Origin: Hirundichthys speculiger
Lineage: Eukaryota > Chordata > Actinopteri > Beloniformes > Exocoetidae
DNA length: 64,000 nt
Direction of reading: 5' to 3'
Assembly: GCA_018398805.1 (NCBI GenBank)
Contig: JAGFBZ010000708.1
Coordinates: 620,001-684,000, forward strand
Below the pieces are notes generated by a model. That model was given only the letters and a program-made list of their open reading frames with translations. It did no database searches and had not been told where the DNA came from. Position numbers and translations under genes: made by a program. Positions 21,745-32,685 of the stretch are shown piece after piece (position 1 is the stretch's first letter; the number at the start of each line of letters is the position of its first letter).

Positions 21745-22388
21745 TAGAGGGTGACCTCGGGGTCATCCTGAGGTCAACCTGTCAAGTTTGATGAGAGGTG
21801 CTTGGTTAATTCTTCTTCTGGTCACATGTGGATGTGCACAAACAGCTCTACCTCTCTAATTAACTCTTGTATAAAAGCGTGATTTGGCCTCAGTTGAACC
21901 CCTGAGAAAATAGCAGAGATCGTCTTAAACGGTTTGCTCACCAATTAAACCATAGACGACCAGAGTGTGTTTACTGGGAGCGCATCAACTATCTGGGACT
22001 TTCAGGTAGCCGATAGGAATTGTCTTTGTAAAAATATCTATATGTATATATCAGTGCAGAGGAGGAGGAGGAAGGAAGAGGAGGAAGCTCTACAGCAGAG
22101 TCCCAGACGAGCTGCACACGAGAGCTGCTCCGATCTGGATGAAAAGATGCTCCATAGCGGTTTGTGGGCAGCAACCTGCTCTTAAAGGTAATGGCTGATG
22201 ATGCACTGATTGGTTTAACAGGTGGAATGCCCTAACCACTCCTATGCATAATGTAGCGGGTAGCGCAGGTGGGATAGCGGGTTTAGCAAGGTAGAACATT
22301 GCGTTCTTTGCGGGCGAACGCACCTCCCGCTACCCGCTATTCCTAAATAGCAGCTTTCGGAGATCTGGCGGAAGATCGGGCCTGTACT
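21745..22388 (-). repeat. Polinton right terminal inverted repeat region
   Basis: 21748-21830 is the reverse complement of 14366-14447. Outward it includes the segment shared with 5847-6022 (at about 21835-22004), a GAGGAG run near 22060-22085 and a tcgggcctgtact end. The left arm (14112-14450) is only weakly similar outside the 80-bp core: gcaat and cgctaccc-attatgc words match about 22220-22320. Confidence 0.7.
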
Positions 22389-22664
22389 CTTATAAAGAGC
22401 AACATAAACGCACTCAAAAGTTGTTACATCTGCACTACAACTGAATATGCAAAAAATATTTTTTATAAGACAATTTTAACTATCCCAAACTACACATTTT
22501 GTTTGAAACGTATTTATAATGCATTGTATGTTTCCGATTTTTATCTTTAAGTGAAACTGTGGAAAAAATGTGGAAAGTCATGACGTTCCCCCGTGTACCA
22601 CCAGAGAGCGCCTGCGTACCACTGGTGGTACGCATACCACAGTTTGCGCACCACTGGTCAAGTG

Positions 22665-23378
22665 GAACCTTAAAAAAAGGGTCTCTAATTTATTGAAACC
22701 AACATCTTTCAACAGGAGGGGTTGTTGCCATATTGCATTGATAAGTCTCCCCCCCCCCCCAGTCTGTGTTGTCTGACTGGACCCTGCTGAACGATGAGAC
22801 TGATTCAGCTCATCAAGCAGAACAGGGAGGCTTACATGAATCCTGGCAATGCACACCTTCCAATGGAAGATATTGCTCTTTTTCCCCTTTTTCTTGATTT
22901 AGAAAATAGCTTCTGTAAAATAGCTAGGACAAATGTTTTTTTTTTGCAAAATTTGTAAAAAGCACTTCCCATCCCTAGAGATGTCATCTGGCATTGTGTA
23001 TTTATGACATTTATTCCAGTAAACTAACAATTTATGCATCACAAAAAAAACCAAATGATAGCTCTAATATCAGACTCGGACTTTACTGTCATCCTGCTAC
23101 ATACATGGCGCGCAGGTGAGCAAAATGTTGTCATACGGACCCCAGATACATGTTAAAACAAGTATAACCCACAAAAAAGCCAAACCAGTACAACACGTAA
23201 TGGGAACAAGCAATCAGTACTACAGCGTGACCATGCAGGTAATAAACAATACAAAGCAAAAAAAAAAAAAAAAAAAAAAGAAACAAACAAACAAACAAAA
23301 AAAAAACGCTGGTGGGAGGTACCCTCATTACAGGTAGCAGTTAGGGAGCAGGTAACAACATTACGAAGTTTGTAACAA
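22665..23378. other. Interval with homopolymers, no supported gene
   Basis: Contains a C-run at 22750-22760 and an A-run/AAAC block at about 23259-23307. A short frame from ATG 22795 was considered and not accepted as a gene. Confidence 0.3.
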
Positions 23379-24256
23379 TTGACCTTTTGGTAAGCACCGT
23401 CCCCTTCCTAGTTACTGTTGCTAGGTCGGACAAACTTGCTGCTCCTGCGTTAAGGACTGTGTTAATTTGCTATATTTCCGATGTGTATCATCAGTGTTAA
23501 TATTATACAATAATAACGCCATAGTGAAATATTCCTGCTGGGGACCTGCAACAGTGACTCGAGGTGTCCAGAATGTTTGGAGGGGGTATTTTATTCAATA
23601 TTATTTACCATAGTGTCGATGACTTCTCCACTATGGACCAGAGCTAGCTAGCCAGCTATAAACCTGCCTTGTTGTCTACCAATATAAATATGGCCCTGGA
23701 TATTTATTTTGTTAGGTATAAGGTGAGGCTTGTGATGATAACGTCACTGTATTAATCATATTAATACAATGCTGCGACTGTCTTATGTTAACATAGCTCT
23801 GGTGTTGGACAGACCTATGGACCAGAGCTAATGCTAACAGAGAACTCATCATCCTCCCTGCTGCTAAATCATATTATTACTTTTACTAAACTGTGGTTAA
23901 ATCAATCATCTAATAAACAAAGCTAACTTACCTTGGAGTAAATGTAGGTGTGTTTTGTAACTTTCCCCACGTTCAGTTGTTTGTGTGGACGGACACAACT
24001 GAACCTACTGCATTTTTACAGTGTTTTTCCGCTTGGGAAAGGGAATAAAAATGTCCCTCCAAATGTTCTGGACATCTCAAGTCACTGTTGCAGGTCCCCA
24101 GCAGCAATATTTTATCATGGAGTTATTATAGTGTAATATTAACACTGATTATACACATTGGAAAAATAGCGAATTAACACATCAATGGAGGAGCAGCAAG
24201 TTTGCCCAACCTAGCAACAGTAACTAGGAAGGGGGTGGTGCTTACCGAAAGGTCAA
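23379..24256. mobile_element. Fold-back MITE with about 230-bp inverted arms
   Basis: The left arm starts TTGACCTTTTGGTAAGCACCG; the right arm ends with its complement (GGTGCTTACCGAAAGGTCAA). Shared inner words include tagttactgttgctaggt, ttaatattata and ctggggacctgcaacagtgac. The centre of about 400 bp is non-coding. The target duplication is ambiguous (AATT is present on both sides). Confidence 0.75.
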
Positions 24257-24361
24257 TTAAGGTGCAAGCATCGAGTTTATAATATACTGGAGTAGGTTTG
24301 TGCATTATTAAATTAATTTCAAAAAGTGCATTAAATGCGCATAAGAATGAAAGGGCTCATG

Positions 24362-24408
24362 TCCATATGCATGTGTTGCAGGAGGGGGGGTGGGGGTGGT
24401 GAGTTATG

Positions 24409-24439
<31 letters not shown>

Positions 24440-24442
24440 CAT
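24362..24442. repeat. GT and G microsatellite
   Basis: Alternating GT run at about 24408-24422 followed by a G homopolymer to 24440, preceded by a G-rich stretch from 24380. Confidence 0.8.
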
Positions 24443-24444
24443 CT

Positions 24445-24775
24445 TCAGGGTGCTGACAGTTAAGGGAAAGAAGCTGCTGCAGAACCTTCAGTGTGGGTTC
24501 TGATGCCGTGGAACCAAGGTTAATAGCGGGGCACAAACTCCCTATGATCTCTTCAGCTATCCTCACAACACAATGACGGGTGTACAGCAGTTCCCAAACC
24601 ACACAATGGTTGACAGCCTGTCAGGACTCCCTCCACAGTCCCTCTGTAGATGGAGGCTGGCTCTCCTCAGTCTCCACAGGAAATGAAGTCATCGTTGTGC
24701 CTTCTTCACAACAGAGCTGGTGTTGGACGTCCACGTGAAGCTGTTAGAGATGTGGACAGGCAGACTTGATAACGA
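24445..24775 (-). mobile_element. LINE reverse-transcriptase C-terminal fragment (Rex1/CR1-like), degenerate
   Basis: The minus strand reads, with several stops, segments such as NTSSVVKKAQR, LWRLRRASLH and IVWFGNC, which follow the order of the post-RT region in fish Rex1/CR1-related LINEs. No ends or target duplications visible. Confidence 0.5.
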
Positions 24776-26084
24776 CGTAGCAGACAGGGATCCCTGCCGT
24801 TGCAATAACGGTCCCTCAGAGGGAGGCAAACCACCACACAACCCATGCACAAGGTGTCAGTGTTGGCAGTGTAATGAAGCCAGCGATACCCAGCTATATT
24901 TGGCAAACAATGACAAAAAAACACAAGAAAACAGAGCTCATCTTGAATATTTAGCTGTGGAGCCAAATCTGAGTGATGAAGAATTGAACTGAATGGAAAT
25001 GTTTAGTGCATTACACTAGCACCATAATGAAAACACCATTAAATTTAGCACCAGCACAGAAATGAAATGACTTTACAAAACAGAGCCATCTGTCATCAAA
25101 ATAGTCTCTTCAGCAATCTAATTTTAAATTGAGGAAACTAAATTATTATTCAGCATCGTCACACAGTTCTAATTTCATCACAGGGAAGCCATTTGCTCTC
25201 AAACATTTTTGCATCTCATTGACTGAGATGGAAGCGCATGCCTGCCTGGTTTGTGTTATATTAGCAAATGATCCAATATGTACAAATGGTCTGCTCATTT
25301 ATTTATTTATCTCTTCTAGTCTTTCATTTAGCAGAGACAGAGTTGAAACTGAAGCTTTTCTCTGTGTTTTATCAACAGTGTTTATCTGCATTCAGCAACA
25401 AACAAGTGTTCATGTTCTAATTTAGTGCAGATTCCTTTAAATAGATACCACCGTATCTATTCTTTGTAGAAGAGGGGCGGCGGGGGGGGGGGGGGGGGGG
25501 GGGGGGTAGTTCACTCATGCATGAACTACAGGGCCACATAGTGTGGTCTTAATGCATGCGAGAATAAGGATGGAAACTTGTAGAGAAGTTGCCTGTCATC
25601 TCCAGGAGCAGCTCATTAGAGGAGAAAAGAGAATCGACTGTTCCTGCCAGAGCAGAAAAAGGAAATCTGCAAAGCTGTACCATTTTAAGACGAGACGTCG
25701 GCTGGCCTGCAGATAGTCTATCAGCTGTTTCAAGACATAATTATTTTGTGTTGACTTTGACAACTTGGGTCATTTAGGGACTGGGTGATAGTGACTCATG
25801 TCTTCCTGACGTCCTGTTTTAAAGACTGGTATAATAACTGCTTGTTTCAAGCCAGAAGGAAATTAAAACTGACCTAACCGAGAAATAAATAAGATGAGTC
25901 AGTGATTTAATTAGTTTACTGCAGTATGTTTTGAGAAAGGAGGTACTTATATTAAAAATATTATCAGTTGATGAATTTTTGATCATTTTTTAATTATGTT
26001 GTCAATCGATTCCTCACTTACCTCATAGATATGAAATGCATCTGTTAGGAGTGTGAAAAAAAATCAATTTGGCAATATATCGCA
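24776..26084. other. Apparently unique non-coding interval
   Basis: No family recognised; includes a G homopolymer at 25481-25506. An open stretch near 24720-24992 has no domain and lies partly on the LINE fragment. Confidence 0.3.
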
Positions 26085-26517
26085 TTTTTTTTTAATAATC
26101 TGTTTATTGATCTTTTTTGAAATAAGACATTAAATCAATCAATACAATACAATAATCAATACAATATCAAAAGTAAACTAGGACTGGACAAATACTACAA
26201 ACACAAATACACACACATACACACACACACACATAAAAAAAAAAGAAAAGAAAAAAGAAAAAAGGGGCTTACCAATATACAATTGTATCAGTGCTGTATG
26301 CAAAAAGTAAAACAGAATAAAATATAAAACAATTTTTTAAGAGGAGAATACTGGCCATCTGTCAATCCGGGAACTGTCATGTCTTAATGATCAAATCACT
26401 GAAACACTCAGGGATAGCTGGGAAGTCCAGCTCTCGAACATAGACAAAAAAGGGGTCCCATGTCTTATAAAATTTCCTAAGGGAGCCCTTCAAAACATAC
26501 CTGATCTTCTCTAGTCT
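26085..26517 (-). mobile_element. 5'-truncated L1-like LINE with 10-bp TSD
   Basis: The minus strand ends in poly(A) (poly(T) at 26085-26093) and is flanked by the direct repeat atatatcgca (26075-26084 and 26518-26527). The upstream part encodes KFYKTWDPFFVYVRELDFPA followed by a stop, the extreme C-terminus of L1-type ORF2. A CA microsatellite lies in its 3' UTR at 26203-26234. Confidence 0.75.
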
Positions 26518-26527
26518 ATATATCGCA

Positions 26528-28140
26528 ATTTTTGGCCGCCCAATATAATATCAATTTTTCAGCTCCTAATATCAATTTTTTAGGAAAAAATTTACAGTGC
26601 TTACAATGCTGTCAGTATGTTGTAATGGTTACTTAAATGTGCAAAAACACTAATAATAAACAATAAATAGGTTCTTTTGGAGCAAATAGTTTTGACTCAA
26701 TTTGTCCTCTAAATGATCAATATCATCTGATGAACACATACAGCAACTTGATTTTTCATCTCTACTTTTAATTTTGATATTAACTGGGTAGAGTATCACA
26801 ATACAGTGATCCATCACCAATTCGCAGTATAAGTTCCGCAGTTTTAGTTATTCACGGATTTTTCAGAAAAATATAATATAATTTAAAAAAAATTAAAAAA
26901 TCATGGAAACATCACAGGATGTTGTGGCGTTCTCTCACAGCGCAGAAATGCTGTGAGCCAGCCTGGCCCCTTTAAGAAGGTGGCCTTATCGGTAATGATG
27001 TGGCCTTATGGGTAATGGAGTGTGTGTGTTGTGGGATGGCAGAATGAAAACGGGGTTAGATAAAAAGTGTAGTGAGCATCAACAGCAGCCCAGCGTGTAT
27101 AGATTTACATTCTCTGTTAACCAACAGGAGCCCAACAATACAACCTGTGTGATGTTACAAGGTCCTGCAGTGCCAGAATAAAGTGTCCGTTCCATACAGA
27201 GAAAACCGGACTGTTTCTTTTGTTGTTGTTAGCGTGTTAGCCGCTAATTATGAGCTAAAAATAGCACAATACCAGCAGTTTCTTTACTACGGTTCAGAGA
27301 CCAGAGGCTGTGAAGGTAACAGAAAGATCACAGTTGAGCCTTTGTCTTGTTTCGCTGCAGTGCCTCGATACTTTTTGGGTTTTTTTATTTTATTTATGTA
27401 TTTATTTATTTGTCTGTATTTACAGTCAGGTTAGTGCCATTGTCTAGCAAAACCATCTAGTATGTTTATGCAATTTAATCTTATAGCAGACTTTTTTGTG
27501 GGAGTGTAAAGGGTGAATGTGTCCTTCAGTCCTCTCTGGCAGTAAATTCTAATGTCTTTATTAATATCTTAAATCCTGATTTTGTCAGAGAGGGCCAAAA
27601 AACACCAGCAGTGAAACATTTAAAGACAAGAAAGTTAAAGAGACAGGACAGTGAGGGTGTGGTGTGTGCTGGGTTGTGAAGTGTGAGGGCTGTTGTGTAG
27701 TGGATTGTGTTGTGACAGAAAACAAACTCAGAGGATAATATGTAAGAAGCAGAAACTACTAACAAGAAAACTGGATGAACACCTTCTACAAAGCTATAGA
27801 CCTGTATATGGAGAATTGATGTAAACATTATTGATTGATTGTGTTGACAGTGGGGGGGTGGTGGTGTAAAGAATAAATGTGTCCGTGCCCATATAGACCT
27901 CCCGCAGCCATGCAACACACCTTGACGACAAAGCGTAGTCGCCATATTGGAGTGAAAACAACAAGCTAGGGCTTAAGCGATCACATAGTCTTTGTGCAGG
28001 TTATGCGGTTCGCACTCTGACGCGCCCGCGGTGACGACACGAGGAAAGAGCGGCGACCGGCAAGAACAAGCCGCAGACGGAACTAGCACCCTGGCGGAGG
28101 CGCGCGCCCCTATCCGCCCAAACTGACCAACCGACCATCC
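26528..28140. other. Non-coding interval
   Basis: AT-rich left half, then GC-richer sequence from about 27880. No gene or repeat family recognised with confidence; scattered open frames have no domain. Confidence 0.3.
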
Positions 28141-28142
28141 AG

Positions 28143-28455
28143 CTAACCCTAACCCTGACCATCCTAACCCTAAGCCTGACCATCCTAATCCTAACCCTAA
28201 CCCTGACCATCCTAACCCTAACCTTGACCATCCTAACCCTAACCTTGACCATCGTAACCCTAATCCTGACCATCCTAACCCTAACCCTGACCATCCTAAC
28301 CCTAACTCTGACCATCCTAATCCTAACCCTAACCCTGACCATCCTAACCCTAACCTTGACCATCCTAACCCTAATCCTGACCATCCTAACCCTAACCCTG
28401 ACCATCCTAACCCTAACTCTGACCATCCTAATCCTAACCCTAACCCTAACACCCG
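28143..28455. repeat. Telomere-like CCCTAA minisatellite with higher-order structure
   Basis: Thirteen tandem units of 21 bp (catcctaaccctaaccctgac type) with periodic 27-bp variants carrying an extra CCTAAC. Units at 28229-28339 form a 111-bp block (four 21-mers plus one 27-mer) repeated at 28340-28450 with one visible difference. Long open frames on both strands here are artefacts of the period being a multiple of three. Confidence 0.9.
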
Positions 28456-28797
28456 GACGATCCTCAATCAAAAGACCCACGCCATCTCGCAAATTACTCT
28501 GCACGATCAGCCGGGGACCGAGCGAGCGGCAACAGGCATGCATGTGCTGGTTGTTGTCCCACATATCCCCGACCACCCAGCCGACTAAGTCCTCCAACCA
28601 AAGAGCATCCAAACGCTACAAACAGCCAGCCAATCAGCCGAAACAGATGAAAACCCCGGTCCCCATTAACCGCGAAAAATAAGGGATCATTGTATTTATT
28701 GTTTATTATCAGCTGATTTTGAGTTACGCGGGGGGGGGTCCTTGCCAATACTAACCCCCGACATCTGTTGAAATCGTGGCTTTTGGATGGTTTATTA

Positions 28798-29021
28798 CAG
28801 AGGTGACCAGCTCCAGTCCTGGAGGGCCGCTGTCCTGCAGGTCTTAGATGTTTCCCTACTTCAGCGCACATGATTCTAATGAATGGGTCGTTAACAGACC
28901 TGTGCACACCTGGATGACCAGCTGATGGAGATCCATTCAGGAGAATCAGGTGTGTTGTGTCTGGGAAACATCTGAGACGTGCATGACAGCGGCCCTCCAG
29001 GACTGAGTTTGGACACCCCTG
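28798..29021. mobile_element. hAT-type MITE, 224 bp, near-perfect 8-bp TSD
   Basis: The ends cagaggtgaccagctccagt and (complement) caggggtgtccaaactcagt are inverted repeats, each continuing tcctggagggccgctgtc. Flanks gtttatta and gtttatga agree at 7 of 8. A half copy of the same family lies at 35803-35936. Confidence 0.85.
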
Positions 29022-29217
29022 GTTTATGACATCTGGCAACCAAAAATATTTTGGTCAATTCCTTCATTGACTTCACAAAAAAATTAGTTAAATTAGTTTG
29101 CCATTGTGGTGTTATTGCTGAAACTTTCGCCATTAATCATAATTTCCTTTATATCCTGCTGATTACTTGTTTTATTCATTAGGGGTTTTAAGTGCTTCCA
29201 TAGGGAGCAGTTACTAC

Positions 29218-29600
29218 TGTCACGGTGTGACGGCAGTCTTAGCTGTTTTGGATTTTCCTTAGCTGCCCCTGAATGCACCACTCACTAATTAACCATTAAC
29301 TAATCCTCTGACTATGAGCTTGTCCAAGCCTCTAGAGGACACCAGATCTCTCACACCTGGAAACGCTCCCCTTTGACACCAGTTCTCACCCGTATGGCGG
29401 ATCTTCTTCCTGGCGTCTTCCCTGAAGAGATCTCTGAGGCTCTCTCTGATCATAGATCTCTGATCATCACAGTGAACTGACTCCGCTGCCAGAAGGGGAC
29501 ATCCATTACTCTGTCAGATCTGCTACTGTTCTTCAATAAAACCTTTTTAAGCAATTGTTTTATTCTTGGGGTCCAGTTAAATTGCTCCCAAACTGTTAAA
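29218..29600 (+). mobile_element. Possible solo LTR
   Basis: Begins tgtcacggtgtgacgg, has a pyrimidine-rich middle and an AATAAA signal near 29535-29540 followed by a T-rich, GGGGTCC-containing end, as in LTRs. The right border and a target duplication could not be fixed, so the call is tentative. Confidence 0.3.
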
Positions 29601-29619
29601 ATTAAACCTTCCATGGTCT

Positions 29620-30440
29620 ATTAATTTAACACCATCCAGCTGCTTTACTACAAAAGAACCTCCAGAAGACTCAGGTAGGATCCAATCACCCGGATTACTG
29701 ACTACCTGACCGACAGACCACAGTTGGAGAGACTGAATGGTTGTGTCTGACCAGGTCGTCTTCACTCTGGACACCTCAGACTTCCAGAACCAGTCAGAGT
29801 CCTGACACCTGCAGAAACACTCAGATGACTCTGTTGTGGGGTGAATCAGTGGTGGACCAGAGACGGAGGACAGAGAACTAGTGGATCATGGTGTGGGAAC
29901 AATTATCTCATCTTAAATGTAGACAGCACAAAGGAGATGATTGTGGATTTTGGGGTGACCAGGAACAAGTCAAACAGCATTTCCATCATGGTAGGAGTAG
30001 TGGAGGTGGTGGAGGAGGATAAATACCTCAGTGTTCACCTGAACAACAGACTGGAGACACTGATGCTGTTGAGAAGAAGGGACGGAGGAGACTTTACCTC
30101 TGGATGAAGCTGAGGTCCTTCAGTGTTTAAAGCGGGATGTTTCATATCTTCTATTAGTCTGTTGAGAAAAGTTCAATTCTATTTGTAGCCGTCTTTTGGG
30201 GGATCAGCATCAAAACCAGAGACTTGAAGAAACTGAACAAACTGATTAAGACGGCTGACTCTGTTCTGGTGACTACTCTAGAGCATCTGAACCTGATTTT
30301 GCAAAGGAGAATGCTTTGTAAAATGAAAAACATCATTTACAACCCTGAACATCCTCTACACAACTCAGTGATTCAGCAGCAGTGTCTTCATTCAGAGGAT
30401 CTTCAGATCTGCTGCAGAGATCCAATAACCATAATGAATT
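29620..30440 (+). mobile_element. Rex1-like LINE reverse transcriptase, degenerate
   Basis: Plus-strand fragments in order: TDYLTDRPQ, HLQ.HSDDSVV (the RT active-site region, degenerate), NYLILNVDSTKEMIVDF, DKYLSVHLNNRLE and KKLNKLIKTADSV. They correspond to the same order in the better-preserved copy 54792-55619. Many stops and frame changes mark it as old. Confidence 0.7.
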
Positions 30441-31600
30441 TTTGAAAAGACCTAAATCATGACAGTAACTGCAACTATTTAATTTCCAATACAATATTTT
30501 TTAATTTGAATTTAAATTAATATTAGCCGAGCAGTCAAATACATGCCAAGGACTGCAAAAAATAATGGACAGCTCCTAATCTCTGCTGTGCTGCCCCTAA
30601 TAGCTGCCTGCAATACATTTTCAAGCCGGTCCGTCTCTGCTTGGTTAATGGCAAAGTTTTTCAACTTTCATGTTGCTTTTTTCAGCTAAATTGTTTCCAT
30701 TTGTTGTATCAGCCTTTACAATGCATTGGACCTCAGCATTGAAATCAGGGGCTGGTGTGTCATATCGGTAAAACAATGCTGAAAGGTTGTCTACCGAACT
30801 TTGACCCATCCAGTAACATTCCTGTTGGGCCACAGGCCATGAGTTACAGAGACCGCATGGTTTTCTAAGACAAAGGAGACAAAAGAAACACTAAAACTCA
30901 AATCCCCAGCATGCCCGGCGATTTCAGTTTCACACCATTCGGCCAGTACCACAAGTGATCCGTGCACGCATCTGTGCGAGAGAAGCACGGTGGTGCCACA
31001 GGAGGACGTGACGGCTCCAGAAGCGTTTCCATAGAAGGGCCCGGCTCTGCCGAAACGCTGCAGCCTGTAACCCCCACGTAAGCTGAGAGAACCAGGACGA
31101 AAAGCAGCCACTCTTGCGACCACAACCGTGGAACGTAATCAATCAGCGGTTCTGCCGTTAACCAAGCTTAATCATCCTCCCCGCTCCTGGATACCAGCAG
31201 AGCATACGCTCAACCCTGCCCTACCGATCCTGGGTTATCAGTCCAGTTCCACGGACTTCACAACGCCATTGATTGCTTCCGGAGCGATCCACGTAAGAGG
31301 CTTTTGTCTCTGGGCAGAGCTTAGTTTAGTGTTGTTTGCAAATTCCATTTTCTCGTGTGTCACACATGCTTAGAACCAGACCATCGGTCCCGCTGTAACT
31401 GAATTTTCTTCATGTTTTTTTGTATTGTGAAGAGCAACTCCACTCTCCATTTCTCAGTTCAAAATCAGAGCAGCTCAGTGAAATGGCTTCACATCGCTGC
31501 ATCTGAGGGAAAACGACAGAGTTGCTGTTGCGAGACACTAAGGACATTCTAGCTGTGTTGATTTTACTCTGTCTTTCTTTCCTCTTTCTCCTTACTAACA
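30441..31600. other. Interval without a supported gene
   Basis: The GC-richer stretch 30800-31140 has overlapping open frames on the minus strand, but none begins with ATG in a convincing context or resembles a family. Confidence 0.3.
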
Positions 31601-31614
31601 ATCTTTGTGACAAG

Positions 31615-31760
31615 GTTACACGTGACCTCGTCCGCCATCTTGTAGCGCCCTATCGCGTGAGTCAGCAGCCATCTTGATGGGGGATGAGAACACCCCGTGA
31701 TCTCGTCCGCCATCTTGGTAAGGGACGGGTGGCCACGTGATATCGGCTGCCATCTTGGAA
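31615..31760 (+). promoter_or_regulatory. Four-unit repeat of E-box plus GCCATCTTG
   Basis: GCCATCTTG occurs at 31634-31642, 31668-31676, 31709-31717 and 31749-31757, all in the same orientation and 34-41 bp apart. Each is preceded by CGTGA, within CACGTG at two of the four. GCCATCTTG matches the YY1-type core on known motifs and CACGTG is an E-box. It may be a degenerate minisatellite with regulatory potential, followed by a CA microsatellite at 31795-31823. Confidence 0.5.
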
Positions 31761-32560
31761 TCCTCCTCACAGTATTAAGTCATCTTATTTTATCACACAC
31801 ACACACACACACACACACACATGGTCTCCCAGCATACATGTATATAAGTTGATACTCTTTTCCATCTAATGTTTTATTTGCTTATGTTAGTTTAGTTGTC
31901 TTTAAGTTAGTAGATATCAGGATCTTGATTCAAGTGTTTGTTCATTTTAATACTTGTGTTAATGAATTATGATATATTCTAATGAGAGAAGTTGTTTGTG
32001 GTTAATTTACACAGCTCTGTAACATTTGCTGGTTGAAGAGGTCTGTGCTCGGATTCACATCTTCTCTGTTGCTCTGTAGCGCCACACCTGGTCACAGGCT
32101 GGCACGCATAGAACAACAGCCATTATGAGACTGATTGTGCCGTTTAGTCCTTTTTCCTGATTTATCAGGTGACGCCACGTTTCAGTTTATTAACTTTGTT
32201 AATACCCTTCTGGTTATTAGCAGCTGTCTCTCAAGACAGTTGGTAATAACCCCCTTTTATGACTAAACGAGCACGTTATATGCCTTATTGCACAACATTC
32301 CTCTCGTTACTTTTATCTCAGAATGCCCCAGAAAAATTCTACATTTGTTCAATGTTGTTTTCACTATTTTATGATTTTATGGAAATTGTTCTGCGACTGT
32401 TTTTTTTTTTTTTAAGTTCATGCTCATATCATCTCAGCATCATATGAACAAAAGACTGCTCTGTCAGGGAAGGGATGAAGATAAGACAGGCTAAATGATG
32501 ATGTTTTGACTTTAAAGGCAACGCAAATGAACAGCAGATTTAATGTGAGCTGTAATTTGT
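31761..32560. other. Non-coding interval with CA microsatellite
   Basis: The CA run lies at 31795-31823. The remainder is AT-rich and shows no gene. Confidence 0.35.
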
Positions 32561-32685
32561 GTTGTGGTGTTATTATACCCTTTCTACCAGCTGTCATATG
32601 CTTTTTTGTGTGTTTTACGGTACAATAGATTTTACCATTCACTGTTGCCAGCAAACAGTGCATGTATGCCAGCAAGACTCCGGCA

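Larger units (their letters stand above)
14112..22388. mobile_element. Polinton/Maverick element, internally deleted, 6-bp TSD
   Basis: Flanked by the 6-bp direct repeat cttata (14106-14111 and 22389-22394). The right terminus ends GGCCTGTACT, so its complement starts AGTACAGGCC; the left starts GGCCCTGATCG, having lost the first few bases. 6-bp duplications and AG...CT ends are the Polinton hallmark. Terminal inverted regions match at 14366-14447 against about 21748-21830, and weakly further out. Genes in plus orientation: unknown ORFs, integrase with chromodomain, penton-like, basic core-like, truncated major capsid protein. Polymerase, packaging ATPase and cysteine protease are not seen. 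Without the nested hAT it is about 6.5 kb, against a usual 15-20 kb. Confidence 0.8.
13886..22656. mobile_element. Outer hAT element split by a Polinton
   Basis: The left end CAGTGGTTCTCAAACG and the right end (reverse complement CAGTGGTGCGCAAACTG) are inverted repeats of a common hAT family. Flanking octamers are atctagtg and gtcaagtg (6 of 8 identical). Only 13886-14111 and 22389-22656 belong to it, about 0.5 kb in total, so it was a short non-autonomous copy before the Polinton entered. Both remnants repeat the word taccac(c). Confidence 0.7.

Noticed and set aside
22795..22960. Short frame starting MRLIQLIKQNREAYMN after a C-rich AG, exon-like
   Set aside because: Plausible acceptor but no donor, no partner exon and no recognised family.
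24720..24992. 90-codon frame with several cysteines
   Set aside because: It overlaps an antisense LINE fragment and has no domain or ATG context.
28143..28455. CRISPR-like array
   Set aside because: Units are contiguous without spacers and telomere-like; the genome is eukaryotic.
28001..28682. Long open frames with VRVRM/LTLTI repeats on both strands
   Set aside because: They are produced by the 21/27-bp minisatellite whose period is a multiple of three; no start, splice or domain evidence.
30791..31142. Minus-strand frames of 70-110 codons, one with a hydrophobic start
   Set aside because: All three frames are open because of base composition; the hydrophobic start lacks an ATG and no family was recognised.
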